Source of the DNA: Trichoderma breve
Taxonomy: Eukaryota; Ascomycota; Sordariomycetes; Hypocreales; Hypocreaceae
Reading direction: 5' to 3'
DNA: 64,000 bases
Assembly (NCBI RefSeq): GCF_028502605.1
Contig: NC_079232.1
Location: forward strand, 2,232,001-2,296,000
Made by a program: the position numbers and the translations under genes. The notes below the pieces were generated by a model. That model searched no databases, was not told where the DNA came from, and was given only the letters and a program-made list of their open reading frames with translations. Positions 11,860-22,524 of this stretch are shown here, in pieces (within the stretch, counting starts at the first letter, position 1; each line of letters starts with the position of its first letter).

Positions 11860-13251
11860 ATGGACTCTCGTTCAATGGCTACGTTAGCGGCCATTCCCGA
11901 AGCCGCCTCTTGTTTACTCGATAGAAACAGATTTCGACACCGCAACAGCCTTGCAACACCATCATTCCAAAGGCAGCGCCCAAAATCTCGTGTCATTATT
12001 CTTTCAAAGCGTTCGAGCCGGGCGCATACGCCGATTCGAAAGGCCTCTCCCCCTATGACATCTCCTGGATCAGTATATAGCAGTGATACTGGGCCGGTTT
12101 CTGAGCAGCCCTATACTGAAATGCCACCCAAAGAGACGCATAAATCGCCTCCAGACGTTGGTCGCCGCGACCAGCCCTACATTCGCTCTGCCTATGATGT
12201 GGGAACCGCCTTCCGAGGCGTCAGTATGAAATCTCTCGACGGAGCATCTTCTCTCGACCAATCCTGGGTTCCATCTGAACCATCAGTTGATTTGGATTCA
12301 TTCCCATTGCCTCCGCCAAAGAACCCTCCGCAGCAGTCTGAATACAGCGTCAATCCTTTGAGTATTGCTGCGAAGCCATCACGAAGCCATGCATCCACGC
12401 TTCAAAACCCCGGGACATCCACATGCTTTGCAAGGGCCGGCTTTTCGCCCCCTCCAGTTAGACGGAAGGCTCACATGCGCATGCATAGAAGCCCTCGTTC
12501 GTCACATGGCTTGCTTCTTGATGGCGTGGCTGATTTTGCGAGCGCGTCGAAGCATACGTCCATCGACTCTGCTCTTGTGGAAGCCATCTCGCGAAGCGTG
12601 TGCCAGCAACTGCGACTCTTTTCAGCCAGATCAAAGAATAACCAGGAAAGAAGCTTCTCACGGCCATTCAGAGAGGCATCACACAGCCAACAGGTCAATC
12701 ATCCGCGGATATTCAACCAGTCAGATCAAGCACGGATATTTAACCAGTCAGATCAGTCAGACAAGTTCGCAGGACGACATGGACAATCCCGGCGGACTAA
12801 GCATTTGTGGCAGCAAACGAATCCACCAGCAACACCAACAAAGTCTAATATATCGTTACGTACAGTATCCCCATTGATGCCCTTTCGTCCAGAGTTTAAG
12901 GCAGCAGGATTAGCAGTGACATCAAAGGACCAGAAGCGTGGCTTTCCCGCCTATATTGCAAGACTCATGTCAACAAGATCAACCCAGAAACGTGCCAACC
13001 GCTCCGGTAGCAAGCACCACGCAAAAGTGCCAAAATTCGATGGTTTCGAAGAAGAGGACTCCAGCGGGAGCTCAATGAGCCAGATCTCATTTGCCCCTTC
13101 ACAAGACATGGATGAGTGGAGGTTCGCGCTGATCGACGAGGCGCCTGTTCGAAAACAGAAGAGGCGTGCCACAAAGGAAAAGAGAAAAACAAAACGATGC
13201 TGGTTTCCTTGCTTCACCCGGGACGAGGATTCTGTTGCGGATGGGTCATAG
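11860..13251 (+). CDS. Hypothetical basic, disordered protein (first part)
   Basis: I do not recognise this 463-codon ORF. It is rich in Ser, Pro, Arg and Lys with no obvious domain, signal peptide or membrane segment, so it is probably largely disordered. There is a short direct duplication (RIFNQSDQ twice, DNA about 12705-12760). The end is strongly basic and then Cys/aromatic-rich (KRCWFPCF), before a TAG at 13249-13251. The next ORF lies in the same frame with no other stop between, so the two may be one gene (see findings). The chosen start 11860 has a good Kozak-like context; 11797 is an in-frame alternative. Uninterrupted length and fungal-looking codon use support it being coding. Confidence 0.6.
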   Translation: MDSRSMATLAAIPEAASCLLDRNRFRHRNSLATPSFQRQRPKSRVIILSKRSSRAHTPIRKASPPMTSPGSVYSSDTGPVSEQPYTEMPPKETHKSPPDVGRRDQPYIRSAYDVGTAFRGVSMKSLDGASSLDQSWVPSEPSVDLDSFPLPPPKNPPQQSEYSVNPLSIAAKPSRSHASTLQNPGTSTCFARAGFSPPPVRRKAHMRMHRSPRSSHGLLLDGVADFASASKHTSIDSALVEAISRSVCQQLRLFSARSKNNQERSFSRPFREASHSQQVNHPRIFNQSDQARIFNQSDQSDKFAGRHGQSRRTKHLWQQTNPPATPTKSNISLRTVSPLMPFRPEFKAAGLAVTSKDQKRGFPAYIARLMSTRSTQKRANRSGSKHHAKVPKFDGFEEEDSSGSSMSQISFAPSQDMDEWRFALIDEAPVRKQKRRATKEKRKTKRCWFPCFTRDEDSVADGS

Positions 13252-13290
13252 GCACACTTCCGACAGATATCTAGAGATGCTATTTCGAGG

Positions 13291-14127
13291 ATGTCCAGGG
13301 ACTCGCCTCCAACGCCTCCTCCTAAGCCCACGCCACTTGTAATCCCTCGACGAAGTGACCGGGAGAACAGAACTCGCCCCAGAGCCGATTCAAGCCCACG
13401 AAGCCCACGCCAGAAAAGTTTTGGGGCCCGAGATGCGTTTAACTCACAGTCAAGACAGCCGACAAAGCCGACGGCCCATTGTCACGGCGGGTGTTACGAC
13501 GGCGAACCATGTTCAAAGGAGCAGATTCGTATGCAGCCGCGAGCCAAGAGGGCGCAGACAACCCAAAATCCCCCTACTCGTCATTTGAATTCACGAGAGG
13601 ACCAGACAACCCGACGACCGTATCAAAGTCTCCCTACTCAGAGATTCAACAGAGGGCTATCAGAAGGAACTCGGTTCAAAACAGATATCAAGTCAAGCCA
13701 GCCTCGCCCAAGTTTTGATCCTGATCATGTTGGAGTATGCTGCAGAAGCGGTCGCGGCGCCACATCTCAAGCGAATGCCCCTCCTAATATTCCCACAAGA
13801 ACGTCTTCAATCCGAGAGAGCGCTTCAGCCTCGGAAGATGACCTCGAAGGCGATGACGGCGATATCGTTGATCGAGATGTGCTTCGGGGTTTGCATATTG
13901 TAGCATCGGCAGCTTGTGACGAAGAAGTAGATGCCTTCGTGCGTAACAGAACGGGTCTGCGGCTGCGGCGATTTCTGGCAGACTTGAAGGTGCTGGAGAC
14001 GCTTCGCGATATCCAACCCGTCGAGGGTCTTGGTCCTGGCGCGAGGCGGAGGAGGTCAAACATGAGGCAATTGAAGCGGCAGGTTCGTCGGTTTCGGGAC
14101 GCAAGAGAAAGTGTGATGGCTGCTTAA
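13291..14127 (+). CDS. Hypothetical protein, possible second part of preceding gene
   Basis: I do not recognise this 278-codon ORF. It is in the same frame as the preceding ORF, and the 13 codons between the TAG and this ATG are open. The N-terminal two thirds are Pro/Arg/Ser-rich and disordered (SPPTPPPKPTP near the start). The last about 90 residues look folded: an acidic lead-in, then a likely helical block (DVLRGLHIVASAACDEEVD, RRFLADLKVLETL) and a basic C-terminus. The ordered end is the part most likely to be conserved across fungi. It may be a separate gene, or the C-terminal half of a 754-residue protein if the TAG is read through, spliced out or a recent mutation. Confidence 0.55.
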   Translation: MSRDSPPTPPPKPTPLVIPRRSDRENRTRPRADSSPRSPRQKSFGARDAFNSQSRQPTKPTAHCHGGCYDGEPCSKEQIRMQPRAKRAQTTQNPPTRHLNSREDQTTRRPYQSLPTQRFNRGLSEGTRFKTDIKSSQPRPSFDPDHVGVCCRSGRGATSQANAPPNIPTRTSSIRESASASEDDLEGDDGDIVDRDVLRGLHIVASAACDEEVDAFVRNRTGLRLRRFLADLKVLETLRDIQPVEGLGPGARRRRSNMRQLKRQVRRFRDARESVMAA

Positions 14128-14517
14128 TAGGAAAGGAGGTCGATTGTTGAAATCAATATTGATACTCTTATTCAAGGTGGAAATCAATATGCAGTTTTTT
14201 TATGTTCTTGAGTTGCTGGGTTATGGTATATAAATTATAGAAGATGAACTATGTACATTGTGTTTTGCTCGTCTCGAATCATCATAAAATAGAGTTACCT
14301 ACCTGGTAGTTTGATATTTTCTTGTCGTAAACCGGCATCTCGCTCCCCGCCAAAAGAGGCTCGCATGACAACTGAATACTTAACACGTTATCCTAATACA
14401 CTTGAGACGGGATATCTTTCGCGAGCTCCAAAAAAAGCCGAGCTTCATGACAACCAAAAATCGCTCCAACGAAAAAATCATAACATCATTTCACTCTCTC
14501 GCTTCTCCTTGAGCCCA
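14128..14517. other. Convergent 3' intergenic
   Basis: 390 bp between the ends of a + strand and a - strand gene. AT-rich and likely to contain both polyadenylation regions. No other feature seen. Confidence 0.5.
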
Positions 14518-16355
14518 TCACAGCCAATTGTCTGCGTGTACAAGGTCTCCTATCGGTTTGCTCTCCTCCAGTATATGCCTAGCCTCTTCCGGCGAGACGA
14601 GCATGTCCTCCATGATGAGCTGCACGCCCAGCTCAGCCACCAACACGGCCTGGATAAAGGCCGCCGAGCCCCTTCCTGCAATCACCTTGTCGTGGACGGC
14701 CTTCTTCTTGAGCATGTCGCTGTACTCCTTGACGAGGTAGTCGCACATCATGTTGAAGCCGCGGGGGCCGTAATACCCGGGGTTGAGGTTCTCCTCCTTC
14801 TTCATGGATCGGCCTTGACCTTGCTCGATCTTTGCTGCGAGGGCGGTGCGGTAGAAGGATTCTTCGCCGTTGATGATGTCGAGGAGGCGGGTTTGGTGTT
14901 TCTTGAAGCGGGACTCGAGGGTGGACCATTCGACTTCGGGGTAGGCTTTTGATTCCCATGTTGCCATTGCTGATTTCTTCCTGTGCTCTTCGCAGAATTT
15001 CGTTTGAAGTCGGACGTTGAGGCGTTTACCGTTTGAAAAGTCCTTTAGTAGCTTCATGTCGACTGTGGCTCCGCACCAGGGGCACTGCGCACCGCCATCG
15101 CCTTCTTTATCTGGGAAAAGGGAGCCGAGCGAGCTCAGGCCGCTGCTGCTTGCATCGGATAGGTCGCCGTCTCCAATGTCGTCGCCGTTGCCGTTGCCGG
15201 GTGGTACGAAGTCTGAGAGTTGGGCGGGCATGACAAACTTGGCGGGCGGCGGTGAAGAAGTTATTGGCGCTGCATCTTCTTCCTTGCCTTTCGCCGCAGT
15301 TGACTTTCTTGAGCGCAAAGGATTGGCTTTTCGCTTCGCTTTCGCTTTGTCTTTCGTTGCACGTTCGGCACCTCCCGTAAAGGATCCTGGTTGGCTATAA
15401 GTCACGGTATCATCGTCCTCTTCATCGTCTTCATCATCATCCTCATCATCGTTCTCGTATAGAATAGGTTCAACCATTTCTAATCGGCGAGTCCTTTTGA
15501 CCGGAGAGCCAACAGAATCTGGCACAAGGAACTTCCAGCTCTGTCGGGGCGTGTTGGTGCTGTACTCGGGAGGCTTCTTGAACTTGGCGGGCGTGGACGG
15601 CTCTTCTAGGGCTGCGCGTCGTTAATCATCTGTGGCATATAATGGCCGGCAAACATGTAGCTGTACAAACCTTTTGGTAACCGGGCTACCTGAGCAAGGA
15701 GGCTTTTCTTCCCAAAGGTGGCCTTTACCTTGGATTGCTTGGTAAAGCCCTGGGCATTTAAGAGGTGACTGGCCATGTTCAGAGGCTCTACAGTCGGATC
15801 CGTTTTGGGGAGTGCATTTTTCTTGGGCTTGCTCTTTTCGGGGGAGCCATCTGATGGGCGCTTCCTCTTCTTGGCCGTTGATTGTGACTCTTCGGGCTCT
15901 TCCTTTAGCTTCGATATCTCTTTCAGTGTTGACCGACGAGTTTGCCGCCCACCCTTTTGGCCTTGGGATGTGAATGTGGTTGACGAGATAGCTCCTCGGG
16001 GCGGAGCATCATCTGAATCCGAGCTGTCAGCAATAGGCTGTTCAGATTCCACGTTGTCGTCTGCATTTTCCGCGGTACCCTCGTCTTCCAAATCGCTAGA
16101 CGCAAGTGGTGGCGCAAATATGTCGTCAAGAACAGGCTCGTCAGGAATAGGCTCAGGGATCTTGATCTGAGAGCGTCTGGTCTGAGTCCTGGACTCCGGT
16201 TTCGGTTTCGGTGCCGCTTCTGTTGTCGTCGTTATAGTCGTAGTCGTCGTCTTCGTCTTCGTCTTCGCCTCAGTCCTGGACTTGATCGATTTGAGTAAAG
16301 GCTCGGGTGAATCGAGATAGCTTAATCCTACTCTTCTTACTGATGGTGTAACCAT
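14518..16355 (-). CDS. rtc4: RTC4-like domain protein
   Basis: Predicted 592 residues, exons 16355-15671 and 15611-14518, phase-1 intron with GTTTGT donor and GCAG acceptor joining PK|ALEEPSTP. The N-terminal 400 residues are low complexity: a Thr/Lys run, acidic patches and an almost pure Asp/Glu stretch at about 282-296, with several basic clusters that would suit nuclear import. A C405-x2-C408 pair (CPWC) with a downstream FCEEHRK could bind zinc. The C-terminal about 170 residues match the RTC4-like domain (EVEWSTLESRF, YYGPRGFNMM, FIQAVLVAELGVQLI, EEARHILEES). Yeast Rtc4 came from a screen for restriction of telomere capping; its biochemical function is not established. Neighbour dynactin p50 is divergent with a 694-bp gap. 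Confidence 0.82.
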
Positions 16356-17049
16356 GATGCGTGTCCCTTAGCCCCAAACAGAGCTCCAGCGTCAATGTCG
16401 CTCAGAAGAAGCTGAACCCCCAAATATTGTGGCCAAACAGCCAATGACAATGCCACCAAGATTGAATTGTAGCTGCTGGATTGCCCGCCTCGGTAGAGTT
16501 GGAAGCCTGGCTCTTAAAAAAATACAAACGGCCTCGCAATCAATTGTGGTGTCGGCAATTGAAGATTTGACCGTCAGACGATACACAGCGCGTCTTGGAC
16601 GCGTGCGCTATTGTGATTCGAGGTGGGACGGCGTCTTTTAGTTCGATAGCACATCAAATCGCTAAAGCTCGGATATCGATCTTGCGGGGTTCATTGCCTG
16701 GGCGATGATGGATAGCAGAAGATGCGGAACTCGGTACTAATTCACTCCGGAACGTCAATAAACAGGTAGCGAATTGGTAAAAATACTGCAAGTTTGGGAG
16801 TTGAGGGGAAATCAATCCATAGATCCATCAATCGTAAAGGCGGTCGGACATTGTGCAAATACCCGTAACAGCCACAGGTACCAGGTGCCCCGCGACAGCA
16901 CCAGCTGCAAGGCTACCAGCGCCTGTACTCGCAGGGAGCTGACCCCTGGAAACCAAGACCTCACCTTCAAAGCTCCGACAAAACAACAGCCTTAGACTCG
17001 ACCACACTGCTGGCTTGCTTGCGTCAAAATCGAGCCTTGACATTTTGCC
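16356..17049. promoter_or_regulatory. Divergent upstream region, RTC4-like / dynactin p50
   Basis: 694 bp between divergent start codons, expected to hold both promoters. I could not identify specific factor sites with confidence. Confidence 0.5.
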
Positions 17050-18420
17050 ATGGCGCTCAACCGCAAATATGCGGCGTTGCCAGACTTGGTACGATCCCGC
17101 GGCGAATGCGTAGCAGCTTAATGTCTAACCCGTACCAGGACTCTGCGCCAGATATCTACGAAACTCCAGAGCTGACAGATGACAACTCTACAGTTCCGGT
17201 AACAGCTCAAGCTTCATTTCCTTTTGTAAGTTCACAGCTAACAATGGGCATAGACGACTGCAGCTCGGACGCTTTCCGACGATGAGTTCTACGGAGTAGA
17301 CGACGAGACGCAAAACATCTCGCGGTCAAGGTTGCGCATTGACGAAGCGCGCACCCGATTCTCCCCAGCTACCATTGATATTAGCGGAGCAGATTTCTCA
17401 GACCGTGTTGACGGCAAGCGACGATCATACAAAGCTTCCAGCCGCCGCCAACGGATATTGCAGGATGGAACAGAAGAGCTGGGAGATCTTTCTGATGATG
17501 ACGATGTGGAAAGTTTGGAGCGCAAGATTGCCCGTTTAAAGCGAGAAGTGGAAGAAACTAAGGACGAATATGCCAAACGCAAAGGGGCCTCAGCCGGCGG
17601 CGATGATGGTTCCCCAGGTGACCTAAGGCTCGAGTCTCTAAGCCAAACTTTGGATGACCTATCTAGGCGCTCTGGCATCACCGGTATTCAGAAAATCGAT
17701 CCAACATCCTCCAGCGCAGGCGAGGCTGTGGCAGGATCACTCGAAGCTGGGCCTACATACACTATTACTTACGCACCGACGTATGAGCAGACGCATGCTC
17801 TTGCCAAGGCGGCGGATTTCGATCGCAGGCTATTGATCTTGGAGAGGAGCCTCGGCATCAGTTCATCATCCATGTCAGAGGCCGGTGAAGGCGGACTTCC
17901 TCGGGCAATTCTTCCGACACTTGACTCTCTGGAGAAACAAATCTCGACCCTCTCGCAAGCGTCAACTGCCAACCTAGACACAATCAGTCGCCGAGTACGA
18001 GCATTGGCCACTGAACAAGACAAGTTGAATGAATCTCGCGAAAAGGCAAAGGCTCTACGAGAGGAGCTCGGCAAGCACGCGGGGTCCCCTCCTGCTGACA
18101 CGTCCGAACAAGAGGCTAAAATCAACGCATTGTACGCAATCCTGCCTACGATCGAAAACCTTACGCCTATATTGCCTCCTCTGCTTGACCGCTTGCGATC
18201 ACTCAGAGCCATTCACGCAGACGCTGCAACCGCCAGCCAGACACTAGACCAGATCGAGAAACAGCAGGCAGAAATAGCCACAGAAGTCAAGCTATGGAAA
18301 GACGGTATCGAGAAGCTAGAGGAAACTGTGAGCAACGGCGACAAAGTCATGAAGACCAACGTGGAGGTCATGGAAGGCTGGGTAAAGGACTTAGAGCAGC
18401 GACTAGAGAAGTTGACATAG
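17050..18420 (+). CDS. Dynactin subunit 2 (p50 dynamitin)
   Basis: Predicted 421 residues, exons 17050-17088, 17139-17198 and 17254-18420. The N-terminus MALNRKYAALPDL leads into DSAPDIYETPEL, the short segment typical of dynamitin. The rest is mostly alpha-helical coiled coil (for example residues about 100-140, 200-270 and 350-420), with no catalytic motif. Dynamitin links the shoulder/projecting arm of dynactin to the Arp1 filament and is needed for dynein-driven nuclear and vesicle transport in hyphae. Length is close to the family norm. Both small introns have CTAAC-like branch points. The final intron acceptor (CATAG) gives VP|TTAARTLSDDEF in frame. Confidence 0.9.
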
Positions 18421-19031
18421 AACCAGCGTTGCGAATTGATCGTCTGCAAAAGAATGATACCCAATTATAAGCTAAGCTCCAATAAGAAGAATCCAGTGTC
18501 TCCCAAAATGCCATTAGCGCCCGAGCTTTCAGTTTCCAAGCTCTCCCCTCAGTAGGTAGCTTTAACGGAATCTCCATTTAATTGGAAGCTTTGGATGGCT
18601 GGGGCCATCACGTGGAGACGGGAGCAACGATGACTACATAAAAGCCTCCGGTTGCAGCGTGTTTATTCCTACTTCCATCATTATCAAAACCACGATTCTC
18701 TTCCCGAACAAGATACAAATTGTTCGCCATCTAGGATGTTGTAAGTGCAAATTTTCTTTGCATCTCGCATTATCCTACTCTCTAGCATGATGTTCCAAAA
18801 TAGCATGTATTACCTGATCGCTATGATGTGACATTTTATCACCAAGATCTCTGATTCTAGAACTTTTGACACACCATTTCTTCAATTGCCGTTGATAGTG
18901 GAAAACGTCTACGCTAACATACTTGAGAAGAAGCAATCGTTAGAATACGCACCCAATTACTCTGCCGAGTTAATCGCATCATATTTGCTACTTCTTTTTT
19001 TCACGCAAACCATCCATCTCCATAAGCTACC
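18421..19031. promoter_or_regulatory. MOCS2A upstream region
   Basis: 611 bp between dynactin p50 and MOCS2A. It contains a CACGTG hexamer at 18609-18614 and a TATA-like ACATAAAAG around 18636. An ATG TTG TAA at 18736-18744 overlaps a GTAAGT, so it is either a minimal upstream ORF or the donor of a 5' UTR intron. Confidence 0.4.
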
Positions 19032-19322
19032 ATGACATCATCCGCCCCGAAACCCCCGCGCGGGCACTTCAGCGTGCTCTATTTTGCCGGCGCTGGCTCT
19101 TTCACGGGACGGGATTCCGAGAGCTTGCCTGCGCCTTTGCCGTTAGGGAAGCTCTTTTCCGAGCTGGAGTCGCGATATCCCGGCGTCCAGGCCAAAATTC
19201 TCGACTCGTGTTTGGTAACGGTCAACCTTGATTACGTAGACGTTCCTGAAGATGGCGAGGACGGCGCTCTGATCCAAGAGGGAGATGAGGTTGCCATAAT
19301 TCCACCGGTCAGCTCTGGCTGA
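19032..19322 (+). CDS. Molybdopterin synthase sulfur carrier subunit (MoaD/MOCS2A)
   Basis: Predicted 96-residue ubiquitin-fold protein, single exon. The fold elements are visible: FSVLYFAGAGSFTG at the start, PLGKLFSELESRYPG in the middle, LVTVNLDYV, and the conserved tail GDEVAIIPPVSSG. The C-terminal glycine is adenylated and thiocarboxylated by the MOCS3/Uba4-type enzyme, then inserted with the large subunit into precursor Z to make molybdopterin, needed for nitrate reductase and xanthine dehydrogenase. The penultimate residue is Ser rather than the Gly of bacterial MoaD; the last Gly, the one used chemically, is present. The large subunit gene is not in this window. Confidence 0.92.
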   Translation: MTSSAPKPPRGHFSVLYFAGAGSFTGRDSESLPAPLPLGKLFSELESRYPGVQAKILDSCLVTVNLDYVDVPEDGEDGALIQEGDEVAIIPPVSSG

Positions 19323-19385
19323 ATATTTGGCCGTATTCTTTCGTATAATCACGCGTGCGGCCTGAGATCAAATCCGGAGGGACTT

Positions 19386-20037
19386 TCAAGGAGAAACATG
19401 GTCTTCCTGGGGTGGTGAGAGCAACGGGTCTCGCTCTGGATCTGCTCTACCGACTCGGTTCTGAAACGACTGTTTCCACCGAGATACCCATTCCCAGCTA
19501 ATTATCTTTCGGTCGGATTTCCGTATTCTCCGAACCGTTACGACTGCTGCGGCAATGACCAAGACCGCCGCCAACGTTGACAAAACAGCTATCACAACCG
19601 CCAGCGCCGTACCGGATGAGACTTTACACCCAAGAGGTCTCGTCCTGACCTCCCATCGCTCATCTGGGTGCGGACAAATATTACCACCAAAGGCCGGCGC
19701 CAGCACCGGGACGGTGTAATCATTTGGCACGCATGACCATGTCTGCACGGACAAAGCGTCAATATACCGTTGTCAGAAGCCATGATTTGTGATTTTGGCA
19801 CAGGATGAAATAATTCTGTAGGAAATACCGGGGGCCAATGGTGCAGATTTCATATAAATTCAGTTCTGGCATGGGGAGGCTCACATAAGGGCACCAGCTA
19901 CAGCCTTGGCTGTTCAGGCATCCCCCGCATGCCTGCTCAGCCCAGCATCGTTGAAAATGCTCATCCGCGTTTTCGGCAGCTGAGAAGCTACCATTGAAGG
20001 CTCCGGTGGCTTGGAGACGCGTCTCATATAAACTCAT
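19386..20037 (-). CDS. PSI-domain single-pass membrane protein
   Basis: Predicted 169 residues, exons 20037-19885 and 19742-19386 (GTGAGC donor, GTGCAG acceptor, phase 0). The splice joins CSWCPY|TWSCVPND, completing a cysteine-rich PSI (plexin-semaphorin-integrin) module: CWAEQACGGCLNSQGCSWCP then WSCVP and, further on, ICPHPDERWEVRTRPLGC. A hydrophobic span (ALAVVIAVLSTLAAVLVIAA) follows, then a basic and acidic cytoplasmic tail ending in ERDPLLSPP, an acidic dileucine-like signal. No N-terminal signal peptide is apparent, as in other short fungal members; an unseen upstream exon is possible. Role unknown, perhaps in an endosomal or vacuolar membrane given the tail. Confidence 0.8.
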
Positions 20038-20529
20038 TGTGAGTAAACGAAAAGCTAAGCAAAGCCAACTGTGATGCAGCGCTTCTAGTAGCTATTAGAT
20101 AAAGGTAGAGAGTTGAAAGAGCTGTGCAGTGGTTTGGAAGTATTGGGTGGTCTGATTGCACAGCCTCTGTTTCCCGGACTTGGAAGGCCGAGTTCCTGGT
20201 CAGACCGTGCGGGGAACAACATGAAAACAAATAGAGTTCAAAGGGCAGCGGCAACATTAGTCAGGCTTGCATATGCGCACGGCGATTTAAGCTGCATCTT
20301 GAGTGCCATGTTGCGTACAAGCTCTTTATCAGTAACTGGGGAGAGTGTAGCAGCTTCATAGGTAGTCCAAAATATATGCAGACTTACAAAACAAAGTCCT
20401 CTCTATCTTGCCTATTGCTTGATACCTTAATATCTGTTCATAGAGAAGAATAACAATTGTCGTAAGGAATGCTTCCATCTCAACATCAGTCCTCTAGAGT
20501 ATTCTAATCCTCAGCTCCATACGTAAATC
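20038..20529. other. Intergenic, PSI gene promoter / alpha-glucosidase 3' end
   Basis: 492 bp between two minus-strand genes. Expected to hold the PSI gene leader and the alpha-glucosidase 3' UTR; nothing else seen. Confidence 0.45.
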
Positions 20530-22524
20530 CTACAAAGTTGGTTCAACAAGCAACACCACGGCTTCACACGGAGCCAGCGAAAGCTGCTCGCCCTTGAAAT
20601 CATCCATTGTCCTCCCATGAGTGCTAAAGAGCACCTCAATAGGCACATCAGCACTCCCCACCACCACTTCGTCAAGCGAAAAGTTGCACATGACGAGCGC
20701 CATCTCCGTCGCGCTCCTCCTCCTGTACGCAAACACCCGCTCGTTGGCCTTGTAGACAAGCTGGAAGCTTCCGTAGATAAAGATGTCCATGTACTTTTTG
20801 CGCAGCTGCAGGACCTGGCGGTACGTGTGGTAGACGGATTGCGGGTTGCCGGTCTGGGAGGCGGCGTTGACGTCCTTGTAGTTGTCATTGACGCGCATCC
20901 AAGGGGTGGTGCTACTTGTGAAGCCGGCTTGGGGGGTTGCGTCCCATTGCATGGGGGTTCGGGCGTTGTCGCGAGATTTCTTTTGGTATTCTGCTTTTAC
21001 GAGTTTTTTGGTTTCTTCGTCTGCGGTGTCTTTGTATAAGCTGGATATAGGTAGAATACCGTCAGTATGAACTTCATCAGAGGGCGTATATATACATGTA
21101 GCTTCCCCTCGTATTATATGGTTTATCGAATCAACTTACTTCCAGTGATTAACGCAATCAATGTCTTTGTACTCCTCAATGGGCCACTCCTTTGGAACAT
21201 TCGTCATGCCAATCTCCTGTCCCTGGTATATAAACGGCGTGCCAGCCTGGAAAGCATGAAACACGGCAATCATCTTTGCACTAGCCTCGCGGTGCTGAGG
21301 GTCATCGTGTGCGAAGCGGCTGATGACTCGCGGCTGGTCGTGGTTTTCAAGGTAGAGAGCGTTCCAGCCGTTGTTGTTGTACATGAACTCTTGCCATTTG
21401 GTGACAACCGTCTTGAGCTTTGCGAGAGTCCATGTCCCGGGAGAGAACTTTCCGGTTGGGCCGTAGTCAAGATCCATGCTAGATTTTAACAGTCAGTTTC
21501 GTGATAATACATAGCTTAGAGAGCTCATGATGCTCTTTCATGACTTACTGCTCAAAGTGGAAAATCATGTTGAGCTCTCCACGGTCAGCGCCCACAGCCT
21601 TGATGATCTCATTCTGATCTTGTACGCATGGCATTTCTCCCACGTTGAACGCATCATACTCTATAAGAATAGCGCCGAGATCTTTCAGGTATTCGTGCAA
21701 TCTAGGTCCGCAAGCGTAGTACTCGTGGCCCCGGCAGACCACTTTATCAGAGTCCGGGAAGCGTTGGTCTTTGCTGATGAAGTTGATGACGTCCATCCGG
21801 AAGCCGTCTATTCCTCGACCGAGCCAGAAGCGCATAACCTCATGGACAGCCTTGCGCACGTCCGGGTTTTCCCAGTTGAGATCGGGCTGCTCTCGGCAAA
21901 AGAGTCGTAAATAGTATTCGTCAGTTGTCTCATCGTATTCCCAGGCGCTGCCTTGAAAATGGCTTTCCCAGTTGTTTGGGGGCTGTCGATTGCCTTGAGC
22001 GTCGTACTTGGGTGGACGCCAGATATACCAATCTCGAAAGGCATTGTCTTTTGACTTTCTTGATTCTTTGAACCACTCGTGCTGATCGCTTGTGTGGTTG
22101 ACTACCAGGTCTAGGACAAGTTTCATGCCCCGTTCATGGAGCTTGTCCTTTAGAGTATCAACGTCACTGATATCTCCATAGATGGGATCGATCTTTCTAT
22201 AGTCGCTAATGTCATACCCCTAGGCAAATTGTATTAGTTAGAATACGTATATCTCCCAAAAAGTAGCGTGAATATGTATGTTTGTGCTTGTAGGGTAGCA
22301 AATTATAGCTGAGAGTTTAAACTAACCATATCTTTTTGGGGACTTGCGAATATGGGCGACAGCCATACTATATCCACGCCGAGGTCCTTGAGATAGTCTA
22401 CTCGTGAAATGATTCCTTTCAGGTCTCCAGTTCCAGAGCCCGTGGTGTCTTGAAAGGATGCCGGATATACTTGGTACACCGAACTCTCCTTCCACCAGGT
22501 GCGAAGCTGTTCCGTGGAGCCCAT
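20530..22524 (-). CDS. GH13 alpha-glucosidase, predicted isomaltase/oligo-1,6-glucosidase type
   Basis: Predicted 572 residues, no signal peptide, so probably cytosolic. Exons 22524-22327, 22219-21549, 21478-21140 and 21040-20530. GH13 signatures in order: WWKESSVYQVYPASF, DIVWLSPIF, GYDISDY, DLVVNHTSDQHEWF, GFRMDVINF (nucleophile D209), VGEMP (acid/base E260), ENHDQPR (transition-state Asp, D336) and GTPFIYQGQEIGM. Valine directly after the nucleophile is typical of alpha-1,6-acting oligoglucosidases; alpha-1,4 maltases usually have Thr or Ala. It likely cleaves imported isomaltose, panose or related sugars. No maltose transporter or MAL regulator is adjacent, unlike yeast MAL loci. Two GCGGGG boxes upstream of the ATG suggest CreA/Cre1 glucose repression. 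Confidence 0.93.

Noticed and set aside
13202..13267. 66-nt intron that would remove the TAG between the hypothetical ORFs
   Set aside because: Right length, but the donor GTTTCC is poor and no branch point is visible; kept only as an alternative in the finding.
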